Source: Halobacteriovoraceae bacterium
GTDB lineage: Bacteria; Bdellovibrionota; Bacteriovoracia; Bacteriovoracales; Bacteriovoracaceae
DNA: 64,000 bases
Direction: 5' to 3'
Assembly (NCBI GenBank): GCA_002707495.1
Contig: PAMZ01000009.1
Span: 29,157 to 93,156, forward strand
Part shown: piece after piece, positions 37,105 through 48,200 of the stretch
Layout: each line of letters opens with the position of its first letter
Position numbering within the stretch: the stretch's first letter is position 1
Program-made: the position numbers and the translations under genes
The notes under the pieces: generated by a model
The model's database searches: none
Told to the model about the DNA's origin: nothing
What the model saw: only the letters and a program-made list of their open reading frames with translations

Positions 37105-38103
37105 ATGAAGTTGCTTACCGCGAGCTTTTTATTTTTGTTATTTTCGTGTGCCTCTGTCACTCCTGTAAGTGAATATGAAACCTTCAATTCTGCTAGAGAT
37201 GAGTTTCGAAAAAGAAACGCAAAGAGTGAGTTCATTTCAAACTATAATGAAATACCTAAGTTTCCCAAGCTGAGAAGAACAATGGCACCAGGGCATATTT
37301 TTTCTTTAAAACACCCCTCTGATGATAAGTTGAAGGGGCGATTTCGAGTGGCTTTCGATGGAACCCTCGTTCTTCCCTATGGGGTCAGGATAAAGGTTAA
37401 TGGACTAACTTTTGCGCAATTAAGAGCGAAGGTTTTTCAAGCTTACAGTAAGTTCTTTCAAAGAGGAGTGGATAATGTGGAATTTAAGCTTCTCTATCGG
37501 GACTACTGGGTTGATGTCAGAGGTTTTGTTAAGAAGTCTGGACGTTATTTAGTGACTCAAACAGAGAGTATAGACAAAGTTATAGATCGAGCAGGCGGAT
37601 TAAACGGTGATTTAAAATCAGGATTTTATAAAGCTTCGATTCAACAGCAAGACAAGTCCTATGTCATCAGCCTAAACCAGTACTTTCAAAATAATTACTA
37701 CTCAAATGCATTCGTTTGGACCGGTGGAGATAGTATTTTCGTAGCGGAGCAAGATGAAAATGAAATGTCAGACTCTATCCCAATTGTTTCGGTTCTGGGT
37801 GGTGTTAATAGTCCAGGAAAGGTCCTCTATAAGGAGAAAGCGAATCTTTTTTATTACCTAGGAAAGTCTGGCGGTGTCATTCCAAATTTAGCAACTGAAA
37901 GAACGCTTATTGTACGCCAAACGAAAGATGGGCTTAAAAAAATCCGTTTTGATTTATCTGATACTGATTCTATACCTCATATCTATCCACAAGATACGAT
38001 TATTCTTCAAAGTGATGCTAGAAATAGTAAAGATAGGCTTTTTGATCGAAGTATTCAGATCTTAAGTATCATCACATCTATTGCATTAATTCTAGCTATT
38101 TAG
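37105..38103 (+). CDS. Wza-like polysaccharide export lipoprotein
   Basis: 332 residues. Lipoprotein signal with LFSC (Cys15). A Poly_export domain at about 65-150 includes MAPGHIFSLKHP, RVAFDGTLVLPYGVRIKVNGLT and VDVRGFVKKSGRYLV. One or two SLBB-type beta-grasp domains follow (about 155-305) with VLGGVNSPGKVLY and IYPQDTIILQ. The end (about 312-332) is a hydrophobic helix, as in Wza, where the C-terminal helix crosses the outer membrane. It would form the export channel for the glycan made by the neighbouring enzymes. The phosphopantetheinyl transferase starts only 11 bases later, so the two systems may be co-transcribed. Confidence 0.9.
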   Translation: MKLLTASFLFLLFSCASVTPVSEYETFNSARDEFRKRNAKSEFISNYNEIPKFPKLRRTMAPGHIFSLKHPSDDKLKGRFRVAFDGTLVLPYGVRIKVNGLTFAQLRAKVFQAYSKFFQRGVDNVEFKLLYRDYWVDVRGFVKKSGRYLVTQTESIDKVIDRAGGLNGDLKSGFYKASIQQQDKSYVISLNQYFQNNYYSNAFVWTGGDSIFVAEQDENEMSDSIPIVSVLGGVNSPGKVLYKEKANLFYYLGKSGGVIPNLATERTLIVRQTKDGLKKIRFDLSDTDSIPHIYPQDTIILQSDARNSKDRLFDRSIQILSIITSIALILAI

Positions 38104-38114
38104 AAGGCATTGAA

Positions 38115-38756
38115 GTGGAGACTCATAAACATGATGACTATGTTTTAAGTTTTATAGATTTACCAGAACTGGAAGATCAGTGGGAGAAACATTCAGATTT
38201 ACTTCCCGAAAACTCAGAGAGATTTGCAGAAAAGCGCAAAAAAGAATTCATAGCCGGAAGGCTTTGTGCACTCAATTCACTTTTTATTTTAAACAATGAA
38301 TTTAAGACGGCTCCACCGGTGGGAGAAAACCGAGAACCGATTTGGCCTTCTGGAGTTGTTGGGGCGATATCACATACGAGGATTCAAGCAGCGGCTATTA
38401 CCTCAAATAGTCTTTCTCACTTGGGACTCGATATTGAATCTATAATTGACTCTGAAAGATTTAATAAGATAAGTTCTCAATTTATCGCGGAATCAGAAAG
38501 AGCTATCATCGGAGATGATTCCTATAGGGGCACAATCATCTTTAGTGCTAAAGAAAGTTTGTTTAAAGCCCTATACCCTTCTGTTCAAACTTTCTTTGGT
38601 TTTTTAGATGCGCAAGTAATTGAAATTACAGAGAGTAGCTTTACAATTAGCTTGTTGCGTAAAGATTCGATTTTTCAGTCATTTAAGACCCCAATATCGG
38701 GTCAGTTTTGGGAGAGAAAAGGCGAAATCGTGACCCAGATTTCAATTCCAAAATAG
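38115..38756 (+). CDS. 4'-phosphopantetheinyl transferase (EntD-like)
   Basis: 213 residues. Transfers phosphopantetheine from CoA to carrier-protein serines. Motifs of the EntD-type family: AGRLCALNSL, GVVGAISHT (about 79-87), LGLDIE (about 102-107; Mg-binding acidic residues) and FSAKESLFKALYP (about 143-155). The start is GTG with AGAAGG 7 bases upstream; no in-frame ATG is nearby. It lies directly before the NRPS/PKS genes, whose four carrier domains all keep their serine, so it is their probable activator. The 91-base gap before the first synthase gene contains a TTGACA (38775-38780) without a good -10. Confidence 0.9.
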   Translation: METHKHDDYVLSFIDLPELEDQWEKHSDLLPENSERFAEKRKKEFIAGRLCALNSLFILNNEFKTAPPVGENREPIWPSGVVGAISHTRIQAAAITSNSLSHLGLDIESIIDSERFNKISSQFIAESERAIIGDDSYRGTIIFSAKESLFKALYPSVQTFFGFLDAQVIEITESSFTISLLRKDSIFQSFKTPISGQFWERKGEIVTQISIPK

Positions 38757-38847
38757 CCAAAAAACTCTGTAAAATTGACAGGATCCACGGCTTTTGTTGC
38801 GGTGCACTAGCATTCCCATTAAAATTGCCTAGAAAGTAAGTTTATTA

Positions 38848-41800
38848 ATGGGAATAGTTATGACCATCCACGGGATGTTTGAACAACAGGTTAGAAAGAC
38901 TCCAAATTCTATTGCTTTAAGAATGGGAGAGTTGACTATGAGTTACCAAGATCTTGAAAAGAGATCAAATCAAGTAGCTCAATTACTAAAAGCCAAAAAT
39001 CTTAGGCCCCATTCTTTGGTGGGTGTGAGCCTGAAACGTCAATTCGATTTAATTGCAGTTATAATCGGAATTTTAAAAGCTGGGCATGCTTATCTTCCTC
39101 TCGATCAGGAATATCCACAAGAAAGATTAAATTTTATGGTAGCTGACTCAAAGCTTGATTGGGTTTTTAGTGAAGGAAATAGCTTTCCCAAAGATAAAAA
39201 TATTCGCTTGGAAGAGATCGATTCCTATAGCGCAGAAAGTGTATCAAAGAGCGCAGCTCTCGCTTATGTCATATACACCTCTGGGAGTACTGGCAACCCC
39301 AAAGGTGTTTGTCTTTCACATTCAGCTTTAAAAAACTTATTAGACTTTCAAAAAACTGAAAACCAAAATTGTTCGACATTACAATTTACACCGATTAGTT
39401 TTGATGTACATTTTCAGGAAATTTTTTCAACTCTCACAACTGGTGGAGTTCTTCACTTGATCGACGAAGCGATAAGATTAGATTTTACAAAACTTCTGAA
39501 GCTTGTAGATGAAAAAGAAATAGAACGCATCTTTCTACCCTTTGTTGCATTGGATAAACTTGCGCAAGTGAGTCTCAAAAACAAAATCCATCCTAAGAAT
39601 CTTAAATATGTTATTACTGCAGGTGAACAGTTAAAAATTACGCCAGCTCTACGATCGTTTTTTAAAAAAACCAATGCTCTTTTATATAATCATTACGGTC
39701 CTAGTGAAACTCATGTCGTTACTTCAAAAGAGCTTAGGGGAGACCCAGATAATTGGCCAGACTTACCTTCCATTGGATTTTTACTTCCCAATAATAAACT
39801 GATTTTAGAGAAGAATATTGATGGTGAAACCGAGCTTATTGTTGGTGGATCTTCTGTCGGAGATGGTTATTTGGGAAGAGAAGATCTCAATGAGCAGAGC
39901 TTTTTCATTAAAAATGGAATCAAGTACTATCGCACCGGGGATATCGTCACCTGTAAAAATGGAGAGCTATTCTTCGTAAGAAGAAAAGATAACCAAATTA
40001 AAATTAGAGGGTATAGAGTTGAGCTGGGTGAAATTGAATCATCAATTCAGACCCATCTTCCTGAGGCTTTAGTTGCAACTTCTGTTTTAAAAACGGATGA
40101 CTCAGAGAGCTTTCTCTGTGCTTATATTGAGGGTGATTTTCAAGAAAGAGTGCTAAGAGAGAAATTAGCAAAGTCACTTCCAGACTATATGGTTCCTAGA
40201 TTTATTGTCAGTTTAGAGAGAATTCCCCTAACACCGTCTGGAAAGATAGATCGAAAAAATCTTCCCTATCCAAGTTTTAAGAGACCTGATCTGATATGTG
40301 AATTTAAGTCCCCTGCAACTTCGACTGAGAAGGCAGTAGCTAAGATATGGAAAAATTATTTAGGATTGGAGTCCATAGGCGTCAATGATCCCTTTTTTGA
40401 TCTAGGGGGAACATCACTTACTGCCATGTCCATTCTAGATGATATTAACCAGCTGAGTGAAAAAAAATTGTCAGTTGTGGATCTTTTTAGTTTAACCACT
40501 GTGGCCAAGCAGGCAGAAGCTCTTGATCAAACGATTACTTCAAAGAGAGCTCAATCAAATACTATGTCTAAGAACGCGAACCGTGATATTGCAGTCATTG
40601 CAATGAGCGGTGAATTTCCAGGAGCAAATTCAGTTGATGAATTATTGAAAATTCTAGATTTAGAAAAAAATACCATGCAAAGTATTGATCCTAAAAATAT
40701 TCATCCCATGCATGCAGAACTCGCAAGTTCCTCGAGTTATGTTTTTAAAAAAGGTGAAATTGCTACGGCTAAGTACTTTGATCATCAGTTTTTTGGTTTA
40801 ACTCCAAGAGAAGCCGAGTTGATGGACCCCCAACAGAGAAAGTTTCTTGAAAACTCATATCAGGCATTAGAAGCTTCCGGTTATCTAGAAGCGATTGGTG
40901 ATCTTCGTGTCGGAATATTTGCTGGAAGTGCAAATAATACCTATCAAGAGAATTTGAAAGATTATCCTGAGCTGGTTGAGACATTCGGTGATTTTAATGT
41001 TATGACTTTAAATGAAAAGGATTACCTCGCCACTAAAGTGGCTTTTAAACTTGGACTTAATGGGCCTGCAGTAAGTTTAAATACAGGATGTTCGACTTCA
41101 TTAGTGGCAATCATTCAAGCCGTAAACGCCATTCGATTAGGACAAGCTGACATCGCACTTGCTGGGGGTGTCTCAATCAATGGCCAAAGAAATATAGGAC
41201 ACGTGCACCAAAAAGATTCTATTAAGTCCGTAGATGGACTTTGTAGAGCTTTCTCTGAAGATGCCACAGGAACAATGTTCACAGAGGGAGTTGGCGTTGT
41301 TGTTTTGAAGGACTTAGTTCAAGCACAAAAAGATGGTGATTATATTTATTCCGTCATCAAAGGTGTTGGGATAAATAATGATGGAGCTGATAAAATGAGT
41401 TTTAGTGCTCCAAGTCCTACGGGGCAGGCAAGAGCTATTGTAGACGCTCTCCAAGAAGCAAATATAGATTACAGTCAATTGAGCTTTATTGAGGCTCATG
41501 GCACAGGCACTCCTATTGGGGATCCTATTGAAGTTATGGCGCTAGAAAAGGCTTTTAGTGAACTCAATATTAACCCCAAGCATAAGATTATGTTAGGTAG
41601 TTTAAAGTCTAATTTAGGACATATGACTGCAGCAGCTGGAGTCGGTGGATTCATTAAGGCGGTTTTAGGCTTAAATCAGAAACGAATTTTTGCTACTTTA
41701 AATATTTCAAAAACTAATCCAAATTTAAATATTGAACAAACCCACTTTGAGTTGGCCAGAGAGTCAATTCAGTTAAAGCCTGATGAAACTCATTGTGCAG

Positions 41801-44800
41801 GAATTTCTTCTTTTGGAATTGGTGGAACTAGTGCTCATGTAGTCATTGAATCGTATCAAAATCCCGCTAATTTAAATCGAGAAAAAGACTCCTTATTTTT
41901 ATTGTCCGCAAAGAACTCAGAGTCTCTTAAAGAAATGTGTCTTAACTTAGATGAAAAGATTCCTCAATTAGAAAGACCAATTTCTCGCTCCTTATTAAGC
42001 AGGAAAAAATATAAGTTTAACGCTGTAAGAACACCCAATAGAAAGAAATGGAGTTATTTTGAAAAGTTGAGCGATGCACAAATTGTCTTCGCCTTTCCAG
42101 GTCAAGGCTCTCAATATCTCAATATGGGAAGAGAGCTCAGAGAATGGGATCAAGATTTTTTTGACCTGACCGAAACCTGTTTTGATATCGCTGCGAAATA
42201 CTTAAAAAAAGATTTAAGGGATGTTTTATACGGAACTGATGGCGATATTATTAACGATACCTACTTTACTCAACCAGCTCTTTTTATATTTGAGTATGGA
42301 TTAGCACAACTTGCAATGAAAGCGGGACTAAAGCCTCAAATGATGATTGGACACTCAGTAGGAGAGTTTGTCGCTGCTACTTTAAATCAGGTTTTCACAC
42401 TCGAAGAAGCTATCAGTGCTATCTGCAAAAGAAGTGAATTGATGAGTGCATTACCACCTGGTTCAATGATGAGTGTAGCACTCTCTGAAGAAGAGGTTAG
42501 AAAAAGAATGCCAAATGGTGTTGATGTAGCAGCCATCAATACAATGAATTCCACTGTGGTAGCTGGTGAATCTCTAAAGCTTAAAGAATTTGAAGTCAAA
42601 TTAGAAAAAGATGGAATCGCTTGTAAGCGCCTACATACCTCTCATGCCTTTCATTCACGCATGATGGAAACTATGGTCAATGAATTTAAAGACTATCTTG
42701 AGAAAATGAATCTTAAGCCTCCAAGGTCTGCTTTTTTAAGTACCGTTACGGGAAAGATTGAGTGTGAGCTTTTTAGCTCAGCAGACTATTGGGCTCAGCA
42801 CGTGGTAAAGCCTGTGAGATTTGCGCCCACTGTAAATGAGTATTTAAAGGATTCCTTTTTAAGTAAAAATGCCTTATTTCTTGAACTCGGTCCACGTGAA
42901 ACCTTGTCAAGCTTAGTTAAAAAATGTGGTCACACTTCTGCAGTCTCTATGAGTGGAAGAGACATAACACAAGAGAAAGATAATTTTATCTTCGGACTTT
43001 CCTGTGTTTATGCATTAGGAGGATCTGTTGACTTTGATTCTCTAAAATTGAGTCAAGGCTCAAAAAATAGCCAGGCTGCACTCATGAAATTCAAGCCTTC
43101 GTTAAACTGGTTGGATATGAATTTAAAAGAACAAAGCACATTAAATATAAAAGGGAACTCTATTATGAATTCTGACATGCAACTTAAAACCAAAATAGCT
43201 CGAATCTTTGAGGATGCTTCTGGCGTAGATATTTTAGAGTTTAGTGATGACACTTGTTTTTTTGAAATGGGGATGGATTCCTTATTTCTGACCCAAGTGG
43301 CATTAAAACTGAAGTCTGAGCTTGGAGTCGAAATAAGTTTTAGACAATTGACCGAAGAGCTCTCAGATTTAGAACAACTCTCTTTATTTTTATCAGACAA
43401 GGTCGAAATTCCGACTGAAGAAGTAACCCCTCCAGTTGCAGGAGAGGGCATCGTCTCAGATGCACCAACAATGATCTCTGTGACAAAGAGTCTAGATGCA
43501 CAAGGCCTAGAAGGTATAATTCAAACTCAGCTCGCACTTATGCAAAATCAACTTGCCTTATTATCGGGTCAAAAAACTATTTCTACTGACCAAAAAATAT
43601 CTTCTACTCCTCAGAGTTCAAAGGAAGTAAGCTCCAAATCTGAAGATCCAGAGAAGTATGAGTTAAAGGCAGAAGTCAATAATACGCGCAAGGCATTTGG
43701 CGCCATTGCAAGAATTGAGACAAATAAATCTATAGAATCTGAATTGAATAATAAGTTTATCACTGAGCTTATCTCAGATTATACGAGTAAAACTAGAAGC
43801 TCGAAAGAATTTACTCAAAACGCTAGAAAAGACCATGCTGATCCTAGGGCCGTGACAGGTTTTAAGCCTGAGCATAAAGAGATTGTATATCCGATCGTGG
43901 TCAAAAGCTCTAAGGCTCAGAAGCTTATTGATCTTGATGATAATGAGTATATTGATATGCTTTGCGGTTTTGGTTCAAACTTTTTTGGAAATAGAAATCA
44001 ACATATTCAAAAGAGAATTCAAGAGCAATTAGACACTGGCTTTGAAATTGGCCCCCAACATCCTCTGACGGCGCAAGTGAGTGCCTTAATTAACAAGCTC
44101 ACAGGCAATGAACGATCGGCTTTTTGCAATACGGGGTCTGAAGCTGTGTTAGGTGCCATGAGAATTGCAAGAACAATAACTGGAAAGAAGAAAATTATTT
44201 CTTTTAATGGCTCTTATCACGGAATTAATGATGAGGTGATCATAAGAGGCTCTAAAAAAGGGGAAACCTTTCCAGCTGCTCCTGGCATCAATAAGGATGC
44301 TGTTTCAAATATGATTGTGCTTGAGTATGGTGATGAATCTTCTTATGCAAAGTTAGTAGAGCTTGTAGAAGCAGGAGATATTGCTGCTGTAATAGTTGAA
44401 CCAGTACAAAGTCGAAGAAGTGATTTTCATCCGAGGGAATTTCTTAAAAAAGTTAGAGAACTTACAGAGATAAAAGATATTTGTTTGATTTTTGACGAGG
44501 TCATCACTGGATTTCGAATCGCTCTGGGTGGCGCTCAAGAATTCTTTGATATTAGAGCCGATATCTGTACTTATGGAAAAATTGTTGGTGGAGGAATGCC
44601 AATAGGGGTCGTGAGTGGGAAATCTAAATATTTAGACGCCTTAGATGGAGGTCATTGGCAATTTGGAGACGATTCAGCTCCAACAGTAGGTGTGACATAT
44701 TTTGCAGGAACTTTTGTCAGACATCCTTTAGCACTTGCGGCAGCAAAAGGAGCGCTAGAAATTTTAAACGATATTGGCGAAGAAGGTTTAAGGGAGCTTA

Positions 44801-45213
44801 ATCATAAAAGTGATGAATGGGTTCAGGAAATAAATTCATTTTGCCTCCAGGTGGGAGCTCCGCTACGATTTTCAAATTTTGGGGCTTTGATGAAACCTAA
44901 GTGGACTGAAGATTACAAGTATAGTGATCTTTTCTTTGCAAGTTTACGAATGCAAGGTATTCATTGTTATGACGGTTTCCCTTGGTTCATTAATCTTGCC
45001 CACACAGAAAAGGAGCTGGTTACCGTTAAGAGAATTATAAAGTCGACAGTTTCAAAGTTCCAAAATGAAAAACTCATGTCGGGCGAGTCGATTTATAAAA
45101 ACTCAGAAATAATGCATCAAGATCACCCACCCCGAGAAGGGCTTACTCTGGGGCGAGATTTAGCAGGTTTCCCTAAATGGTACGATCGAAATGGACTTGA
45201 GGTGCAAATTTAA
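38848..45213 (+). CDS. hybrid NRPS/PKS: A-T-KS-AT-ACP-aminotransferase
   Basis: 2121 residues. A domain (about 1-480) has YVIYTSGSTGNPKG, NHYGPSETH, YRTGD and GKIDRKN; the specificity positions read by eye give D-V-Q-F-I-A-H-V-V-K, the proline code. T domain Ser523 (GGTSL). KS (about 578-1000) has active Cys748 in NTGCSTS, plus EAHGTGT and KSNLGH. AT (about 1079-1357) has Ser1170 (GHSVGE) and HAFHS, typical of malonyl-CoA. ACP Ser1478 (MGMDSL). Class III PLP aminotransferase (about 1640-2075) has Lys1911 in TYGKIVGGG. With no upstream C domain, it is a starter. Expected steps: load Pro, extend by C2, transaminate the beta-keto to a beta-amine, as in iturin/mycosubtilin synthases. No KR, DH or MT is seen. 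GTG of the second synthase lies 2 bases after the stop. Confidence 0.92.
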   Translation: MGIVMTIHGMFEQQVRKTPNSIALRMGELTMSYQDLEKRSNQVAQLLKAKNLRPHSLVGVSLKRQFDLIAVIIGILKAGHAYLPLDQEYPQERLNFMVADSKLDWVFSEGNSFPKDKNIRLEEIDSYSAESVSKSAALAYVIYTSGSTGNPKGVCLSHSALKNLLDFQKTENQNCSTLQFTPISFDVHFQEIFSTLTTGGVLHLIDEAIRLDFTKLLKLVDEKEIERIFLPFVALDKLAQVSLKNKIHPKNLKYVITAGEQLKITPALRSFFKKTNALLYNHYGPSETHVVTSKELRGDPDNWPDLPSIGFLLPNNKLILEKNIDGETELIVGGSSVGDGYLGREDLNEQSFFIKNGIKYYRTGDIVTCKNGELFFVRRKDNQIKIRGYRVELGEIESSIQTHLPEALVATSVLKTDDSESFLCAYIEGDFQERVLREKLAKSLPDYMVPRFIVSLERIPLTPSGKIDRKNLPYPSFKRPDLICEFKSPATSTEKAVAKIWKNYLGLESIGVNDPFFDLGGTSLTAMSILDDINQLSEKKLSVVDLFSLTTVAKQAEALDQTITSKRAQSNTMSKNANRDIAVIAMSGEFPGANSVDELLKILDLEKNTMQSIDPKNIHPMHAELASSSSYVFKKGEIATAKYFDHQFFGLTPREAELMDPQQRKFLENSYQALEASGYLEAIGDLRVGIFAGSANNTYQENLKDYPELVETFGDFNVMTLNEKDYLATKVAFKLGLNGPAVSLNTGCSTSLVAIIQAVNAIRLGQADIALAGGVSINGQRNIGHVHQKDSIKSVDGLCRAFSEDATGTMFTEGVGVVVLKDLVQAQKDGDYIYSVIKGVGINNDGADKMSFSAPSPTGQARAIVDALQEANIDYSQLSFIEAHGTGTPIGDPIEVMALEKAFSELNINPKHKIMLGSLKSNLGHMTAAAGVGGFIKAVLGLNQKRIFATLNISKTNPNLNIEQTHFELARESIQLKPDETHCAGISSFGIGGTSAHVVIESYQNPANLNREKDSLFLLSAKNSESLKEMCLNLDEKIPQLERPISRSLLSRKKYKFNAVRTPNRKKWSYFEKLSDAQIVFAFPGQGSQYLNMGRELREWDQDFFDLTETCFDIAAKYLKKDLRDVLYGTDGDIINDTYFTQPALFIFEYGLAQLAMKAGLKPQMMIGHSVGEFVAATLNQVFTLEEAISAICKRSELMSALPPGSMMSVALSEEEVRKRMPNGVDVAAINTMNSTVVAGESLKLKEFEVKLEKDGIACKRLHTSHAFHSRMMETMVNEFKDYLEKMNLKPPRSAFLSTVTGKIECELFSSADYWAQHVVKPVRFAPTVNEYLKDSFLSKNALFLELGPRETLSSLVKKCGHTSAVSMSGRDITQEKDNFIFGLSCVYALGGSVDFDSLKLSQGSKNSQAALMKFKPSLNWLDMNLKEQSTLNIKGNSIMNSDMQLKTKIARIFEDASGVDILEFSDDTCFFEMGMDSLFLTQVALKLKSELGVEISFRQLTEELSDLEQLSLFLSDKVEIPTEEVTPPVAGEGIVSDAPTMISVTKSLDAQGLEGIIQTQLALMQNQLALLSGQKTISTDQKISSTPQSSKEVSSKSEDPEKYELKAEVNNTRKAFGAIARIETNKSIESELNNKFITELISDYTSKTRSSKEFTQNARKDHADPRAVTGFKPEHKEIVYPIVVKSSKAQKLIDLDDNEYIDMLCGFGSNFFGNRNQHIQKRIQEQLDTGFEIGPQHPLTAQVSALINKLTGNERSAFCNTGSEAVLGAMRIARTITGKKKIISFNGSYHGINDEVIIRGSKKGETFPAAPGINKDAVSNMIVLEYGDESSYAKLVELVEAGDIAAVIVEPVQSRRSDFHPREFLKKVRELTEIKDICLIFDEVITGFRIALGGAQEFFDIRADICTYGKIVGGGMPIGVVSGKSKYLDALDGGHWQFGDDSAPTVGVTYFAGTFVRHPLALAAAKGALEILNDIGEEGLRELNHKSDEWVQEINSFCLQVGAPLRFSNFGALMKPKWTEDYKYSDLFFASLRMQGIHCYDGFPWFINLAHTEKELVTVKRIIKSTVSKFQNEKLMSGESIYKNSEIMHQDHPPREGLTLGRDLAGFPKWYDRNGLEVQI

Positions 45214-45215
45214 TT

Positions 45216-48200
45216 GTGCAGATAGTTCAATCTAAGAAAATATTTAAGAATTTATCCTCAGGAGAAGTTGAACTCAGTCTTCCTTCGCTAAGCTCTCAGC
45301 AAGAGATATGGGCGAGTCTTCAGTTCGATGAGAAAGCGAGTCTTTGTTATAACGAATCTATAACTATAACTTTAAAAGGTGAACTTCACACCACTACCTT
45401 ACGAGAAGCTCTTGGTGAGTTCGTTAAGCGCCATGATGCTTTTAGAAGTTGTTTTAGCCCGGACGGAAGACAACTCATTGTTTATCGTGGAGTTGACTTA
45501 AACTTTAGTTATCTAGATATAAGTATTCAGGAAAGCAATATTGAACAATTAAAAGCCTTAGAACAGACGGCAACTCAAATTGAATTCGATTTAATCCAAG
45601 GTCCGCTTTATTTTTTTCAACTGGTAAAAGTCAACGAAGACGATCACAGATTGATCATAACAGCTCATCACCTGATATGCGACGGCTGGTCTATGGCGGT
45701 CTTAGTTAATGAAGTGAGTTCAATATATGAGGCTCTTTTAGCAGGTGAAAACCACTTAAGTTCTCCTCACCAATTGGCTGACTTTATATTGTCTTTTAAC
45801 CAAATAGACCGATCTAAAGATCTAAAATTTTGGCGAGAGGAACTAAGAGGTGCCCCTCAATATGTTAATCTTCCTCTCGATTTTAAAAGACCTGGGTTTA
45901 GAACCTATGAAAGCCATAGACTAGATTATAAATTGAATATCAATCTCGTGGAAGAACTTCAAAAATTGGCTGCCAAAAATAGGTTGAGCTATTATCAAAT
46001 TTTGTTTGCTGCTTTTAATGCTTTTGTAGCAAAGATATCCGGTCAAAGAGATATAGTCATAGGAATAAGCAGTGCGCTTCAATCTAGTTTTGGAAAATCA
46101 GACCTAGTAGGGCATCTAGTCCAAATGTTACCCATCCGCTCTAAGATCGACGAAGTCTTCTTTCTTGATTATGCCCAAACATTGAAAACAAAAATGCTCA
46201 ATGCTGTAGATCATTCGAAGGTTACGTTTGGTGATATTATAGGTGAGGTAGATCTAGAAAGAGATCCTAGTAAGATCCCCTTAATGAATATAATTTTTAA
46301 TGTGGATCAACAATATCCAGATCAAGGTTTTGAGTTTAAAAGAATTGAAGCGAAGTATGAATCTAACCCCAGAACTTATGAAAACTTTGAGCTTTTTATC
46401 AATGCAACGACTCTTTCTCATCACTGTATACTCGAGTGTCAATACAATACGAATCTCTTTAGAAAGGAAACTATCCAAAGATGGCTGGTTGAGTTTGAGA
46501 ACTTTCTTTTTGAGGCGACAAAAAATCCTCGGCTGAGTTTTAACTTTAAAGAGTCCAAGCCTAAGCCAATATCGCATAAAGATAAAAGTTCGAAAGCGCT
46601 TGAAACTTATACTCAAGAAAATTTGAAACTTATAAAAAAACTTTGGTCAGAACTTCTTGGAAGGGACGATTTAGATGAAAATTCTAATTTTTTTGATAAA
46701 GGAGGTCACTCCTTATTAGCTATGGACCTATCGCATAGATTGAAGCGAGAGTTTAATCAGAATCTATCTGTAAAGCAGATAATGCTAAATCCTCTTTTGG
46801 GTACGCAATCAAGTTTTCTTGAAAGAGTTGAGCTAATAACTGATGTAGAAAAGTTGAGAGAGGTCCCTCTTGGGAATATGGCAGATGAGGAGTTCGATTT
46901 AAGCTTTTCTCAGAAACAGTCATGGTTTGTTCAAAAGCTAAATCCAAATTCTTCCATTTTTAATGTGCCCAGTGCTATTCGCGTTAAATCCAATCTAGAT
47001 ATCAATCGTTTGAAAACTGCTTATGAAATACTCTTGAAGTTTCATCCTCAGCTTAGATCCACTTTCATCAAAGGGCCTCGCCAGAAGATACAATCAGTTG
47101 AAGAAGTCCTATCCATGATTGATTTTACGATTTATCAGATGGATCTCTCAGCTGCAGTTGAGGAAATGAATCGTTTGGCGCAAACTGCCAAAGATCTTTC
47201 TGAAAAAATTCTCTTTACTCTAAAGATTTACCAGCTGGATGATGAGGATTTTATTCTTTTCAATTGCTTTCACCATATTAATTTTGACGGATGGAGTTTC
47301 GATTTATTCTTTGATCATTTAAACAAGGCTTATACTAATCAAACCTTTAATAGGGAAGGGCGAACGTATAAGCAATACATTGAAGAGCAGTGTCAAAAGC
47401 TAAGATCTAGTGAATTTAACTCAAGAGTCACATCATTTGCGCAAGGCTTTAAGGGGAATGATATTAGTCTTTATCCGTGTGATAAGGAAAGACCAGAGGT
47501 AATGTCATTTGAAGCTTCTACTATTCCTTTTGAGTTTTCACAGGCTCAAATAGATCTTTTTCAGGCTTTTTCTAAAAAACAGGGAATAAGCCTTTTCAAT
47601 ATTTTTATTTCAGCTTTTGCAAAAGCATTATTGAGGCGAGTTGAGGGCCAAGTTATTACTTTAGGAACCCCCTTGAGAGCAAGACCTAGTATCGAAGACA
47701 GGGATACAATTGGATATTTTGTCAATTCACTTCCGGTTTTATTAACCGATGCTTCTGACCCTTTGGAATTTTTGCAAAGGACTCAAAAGCAACTGCTTGA
47801 AACTTTGGAAAATGAGGATATCCCTTTAGAATGTCTTGTTAGAGAACTTGGAATCAAAAGAGATACCTCAAAGACCGCATTATTTCAGCAATTATTTTCT
47901 TTTCAAGAGGTTTCAAATCGAGAGGGAGTTTTTGACAATAAAAAGTATACTCAAGTTAATATAGCAAAAGCATCAACTCATACTGATATAGATATGTGGA
48001 TCAAAGCTTCTCAAGAGAAAATTGAAGGAGCGATAGAATATAGAAAAGATTTATATCAAGAAGAAACAATTAAAAATTTGTTACAAGACTTCTATGAGGT
48101 ATTGGATTGGTTAACAAAAGAATCATTAGTAGATGATACCTCATCACAGCCTGAGAGTGTCTTTCATGCGGTTGAGACATTCGCTGAAAAAACACCACTT

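Noticed and set aside
38775..38803. Promoter before the first synthase gene
   Set aside because: TTGACA is present, but no acceptable -10 lies at 15-19 bases, and a sigma-54 pattern was tried and has the wrong spacing.
43053..43451. Minus-strand 132-aa ORF within the NRPS/PKS gene
   Set aside because: Ser-rich antisense reading of a well-supported ACP and linker region.
46281..46616. Minus-strand 111-aa ORF within the NRPS gene
   Set aside because: Lies antisense to an intact C domain and shows no family features.
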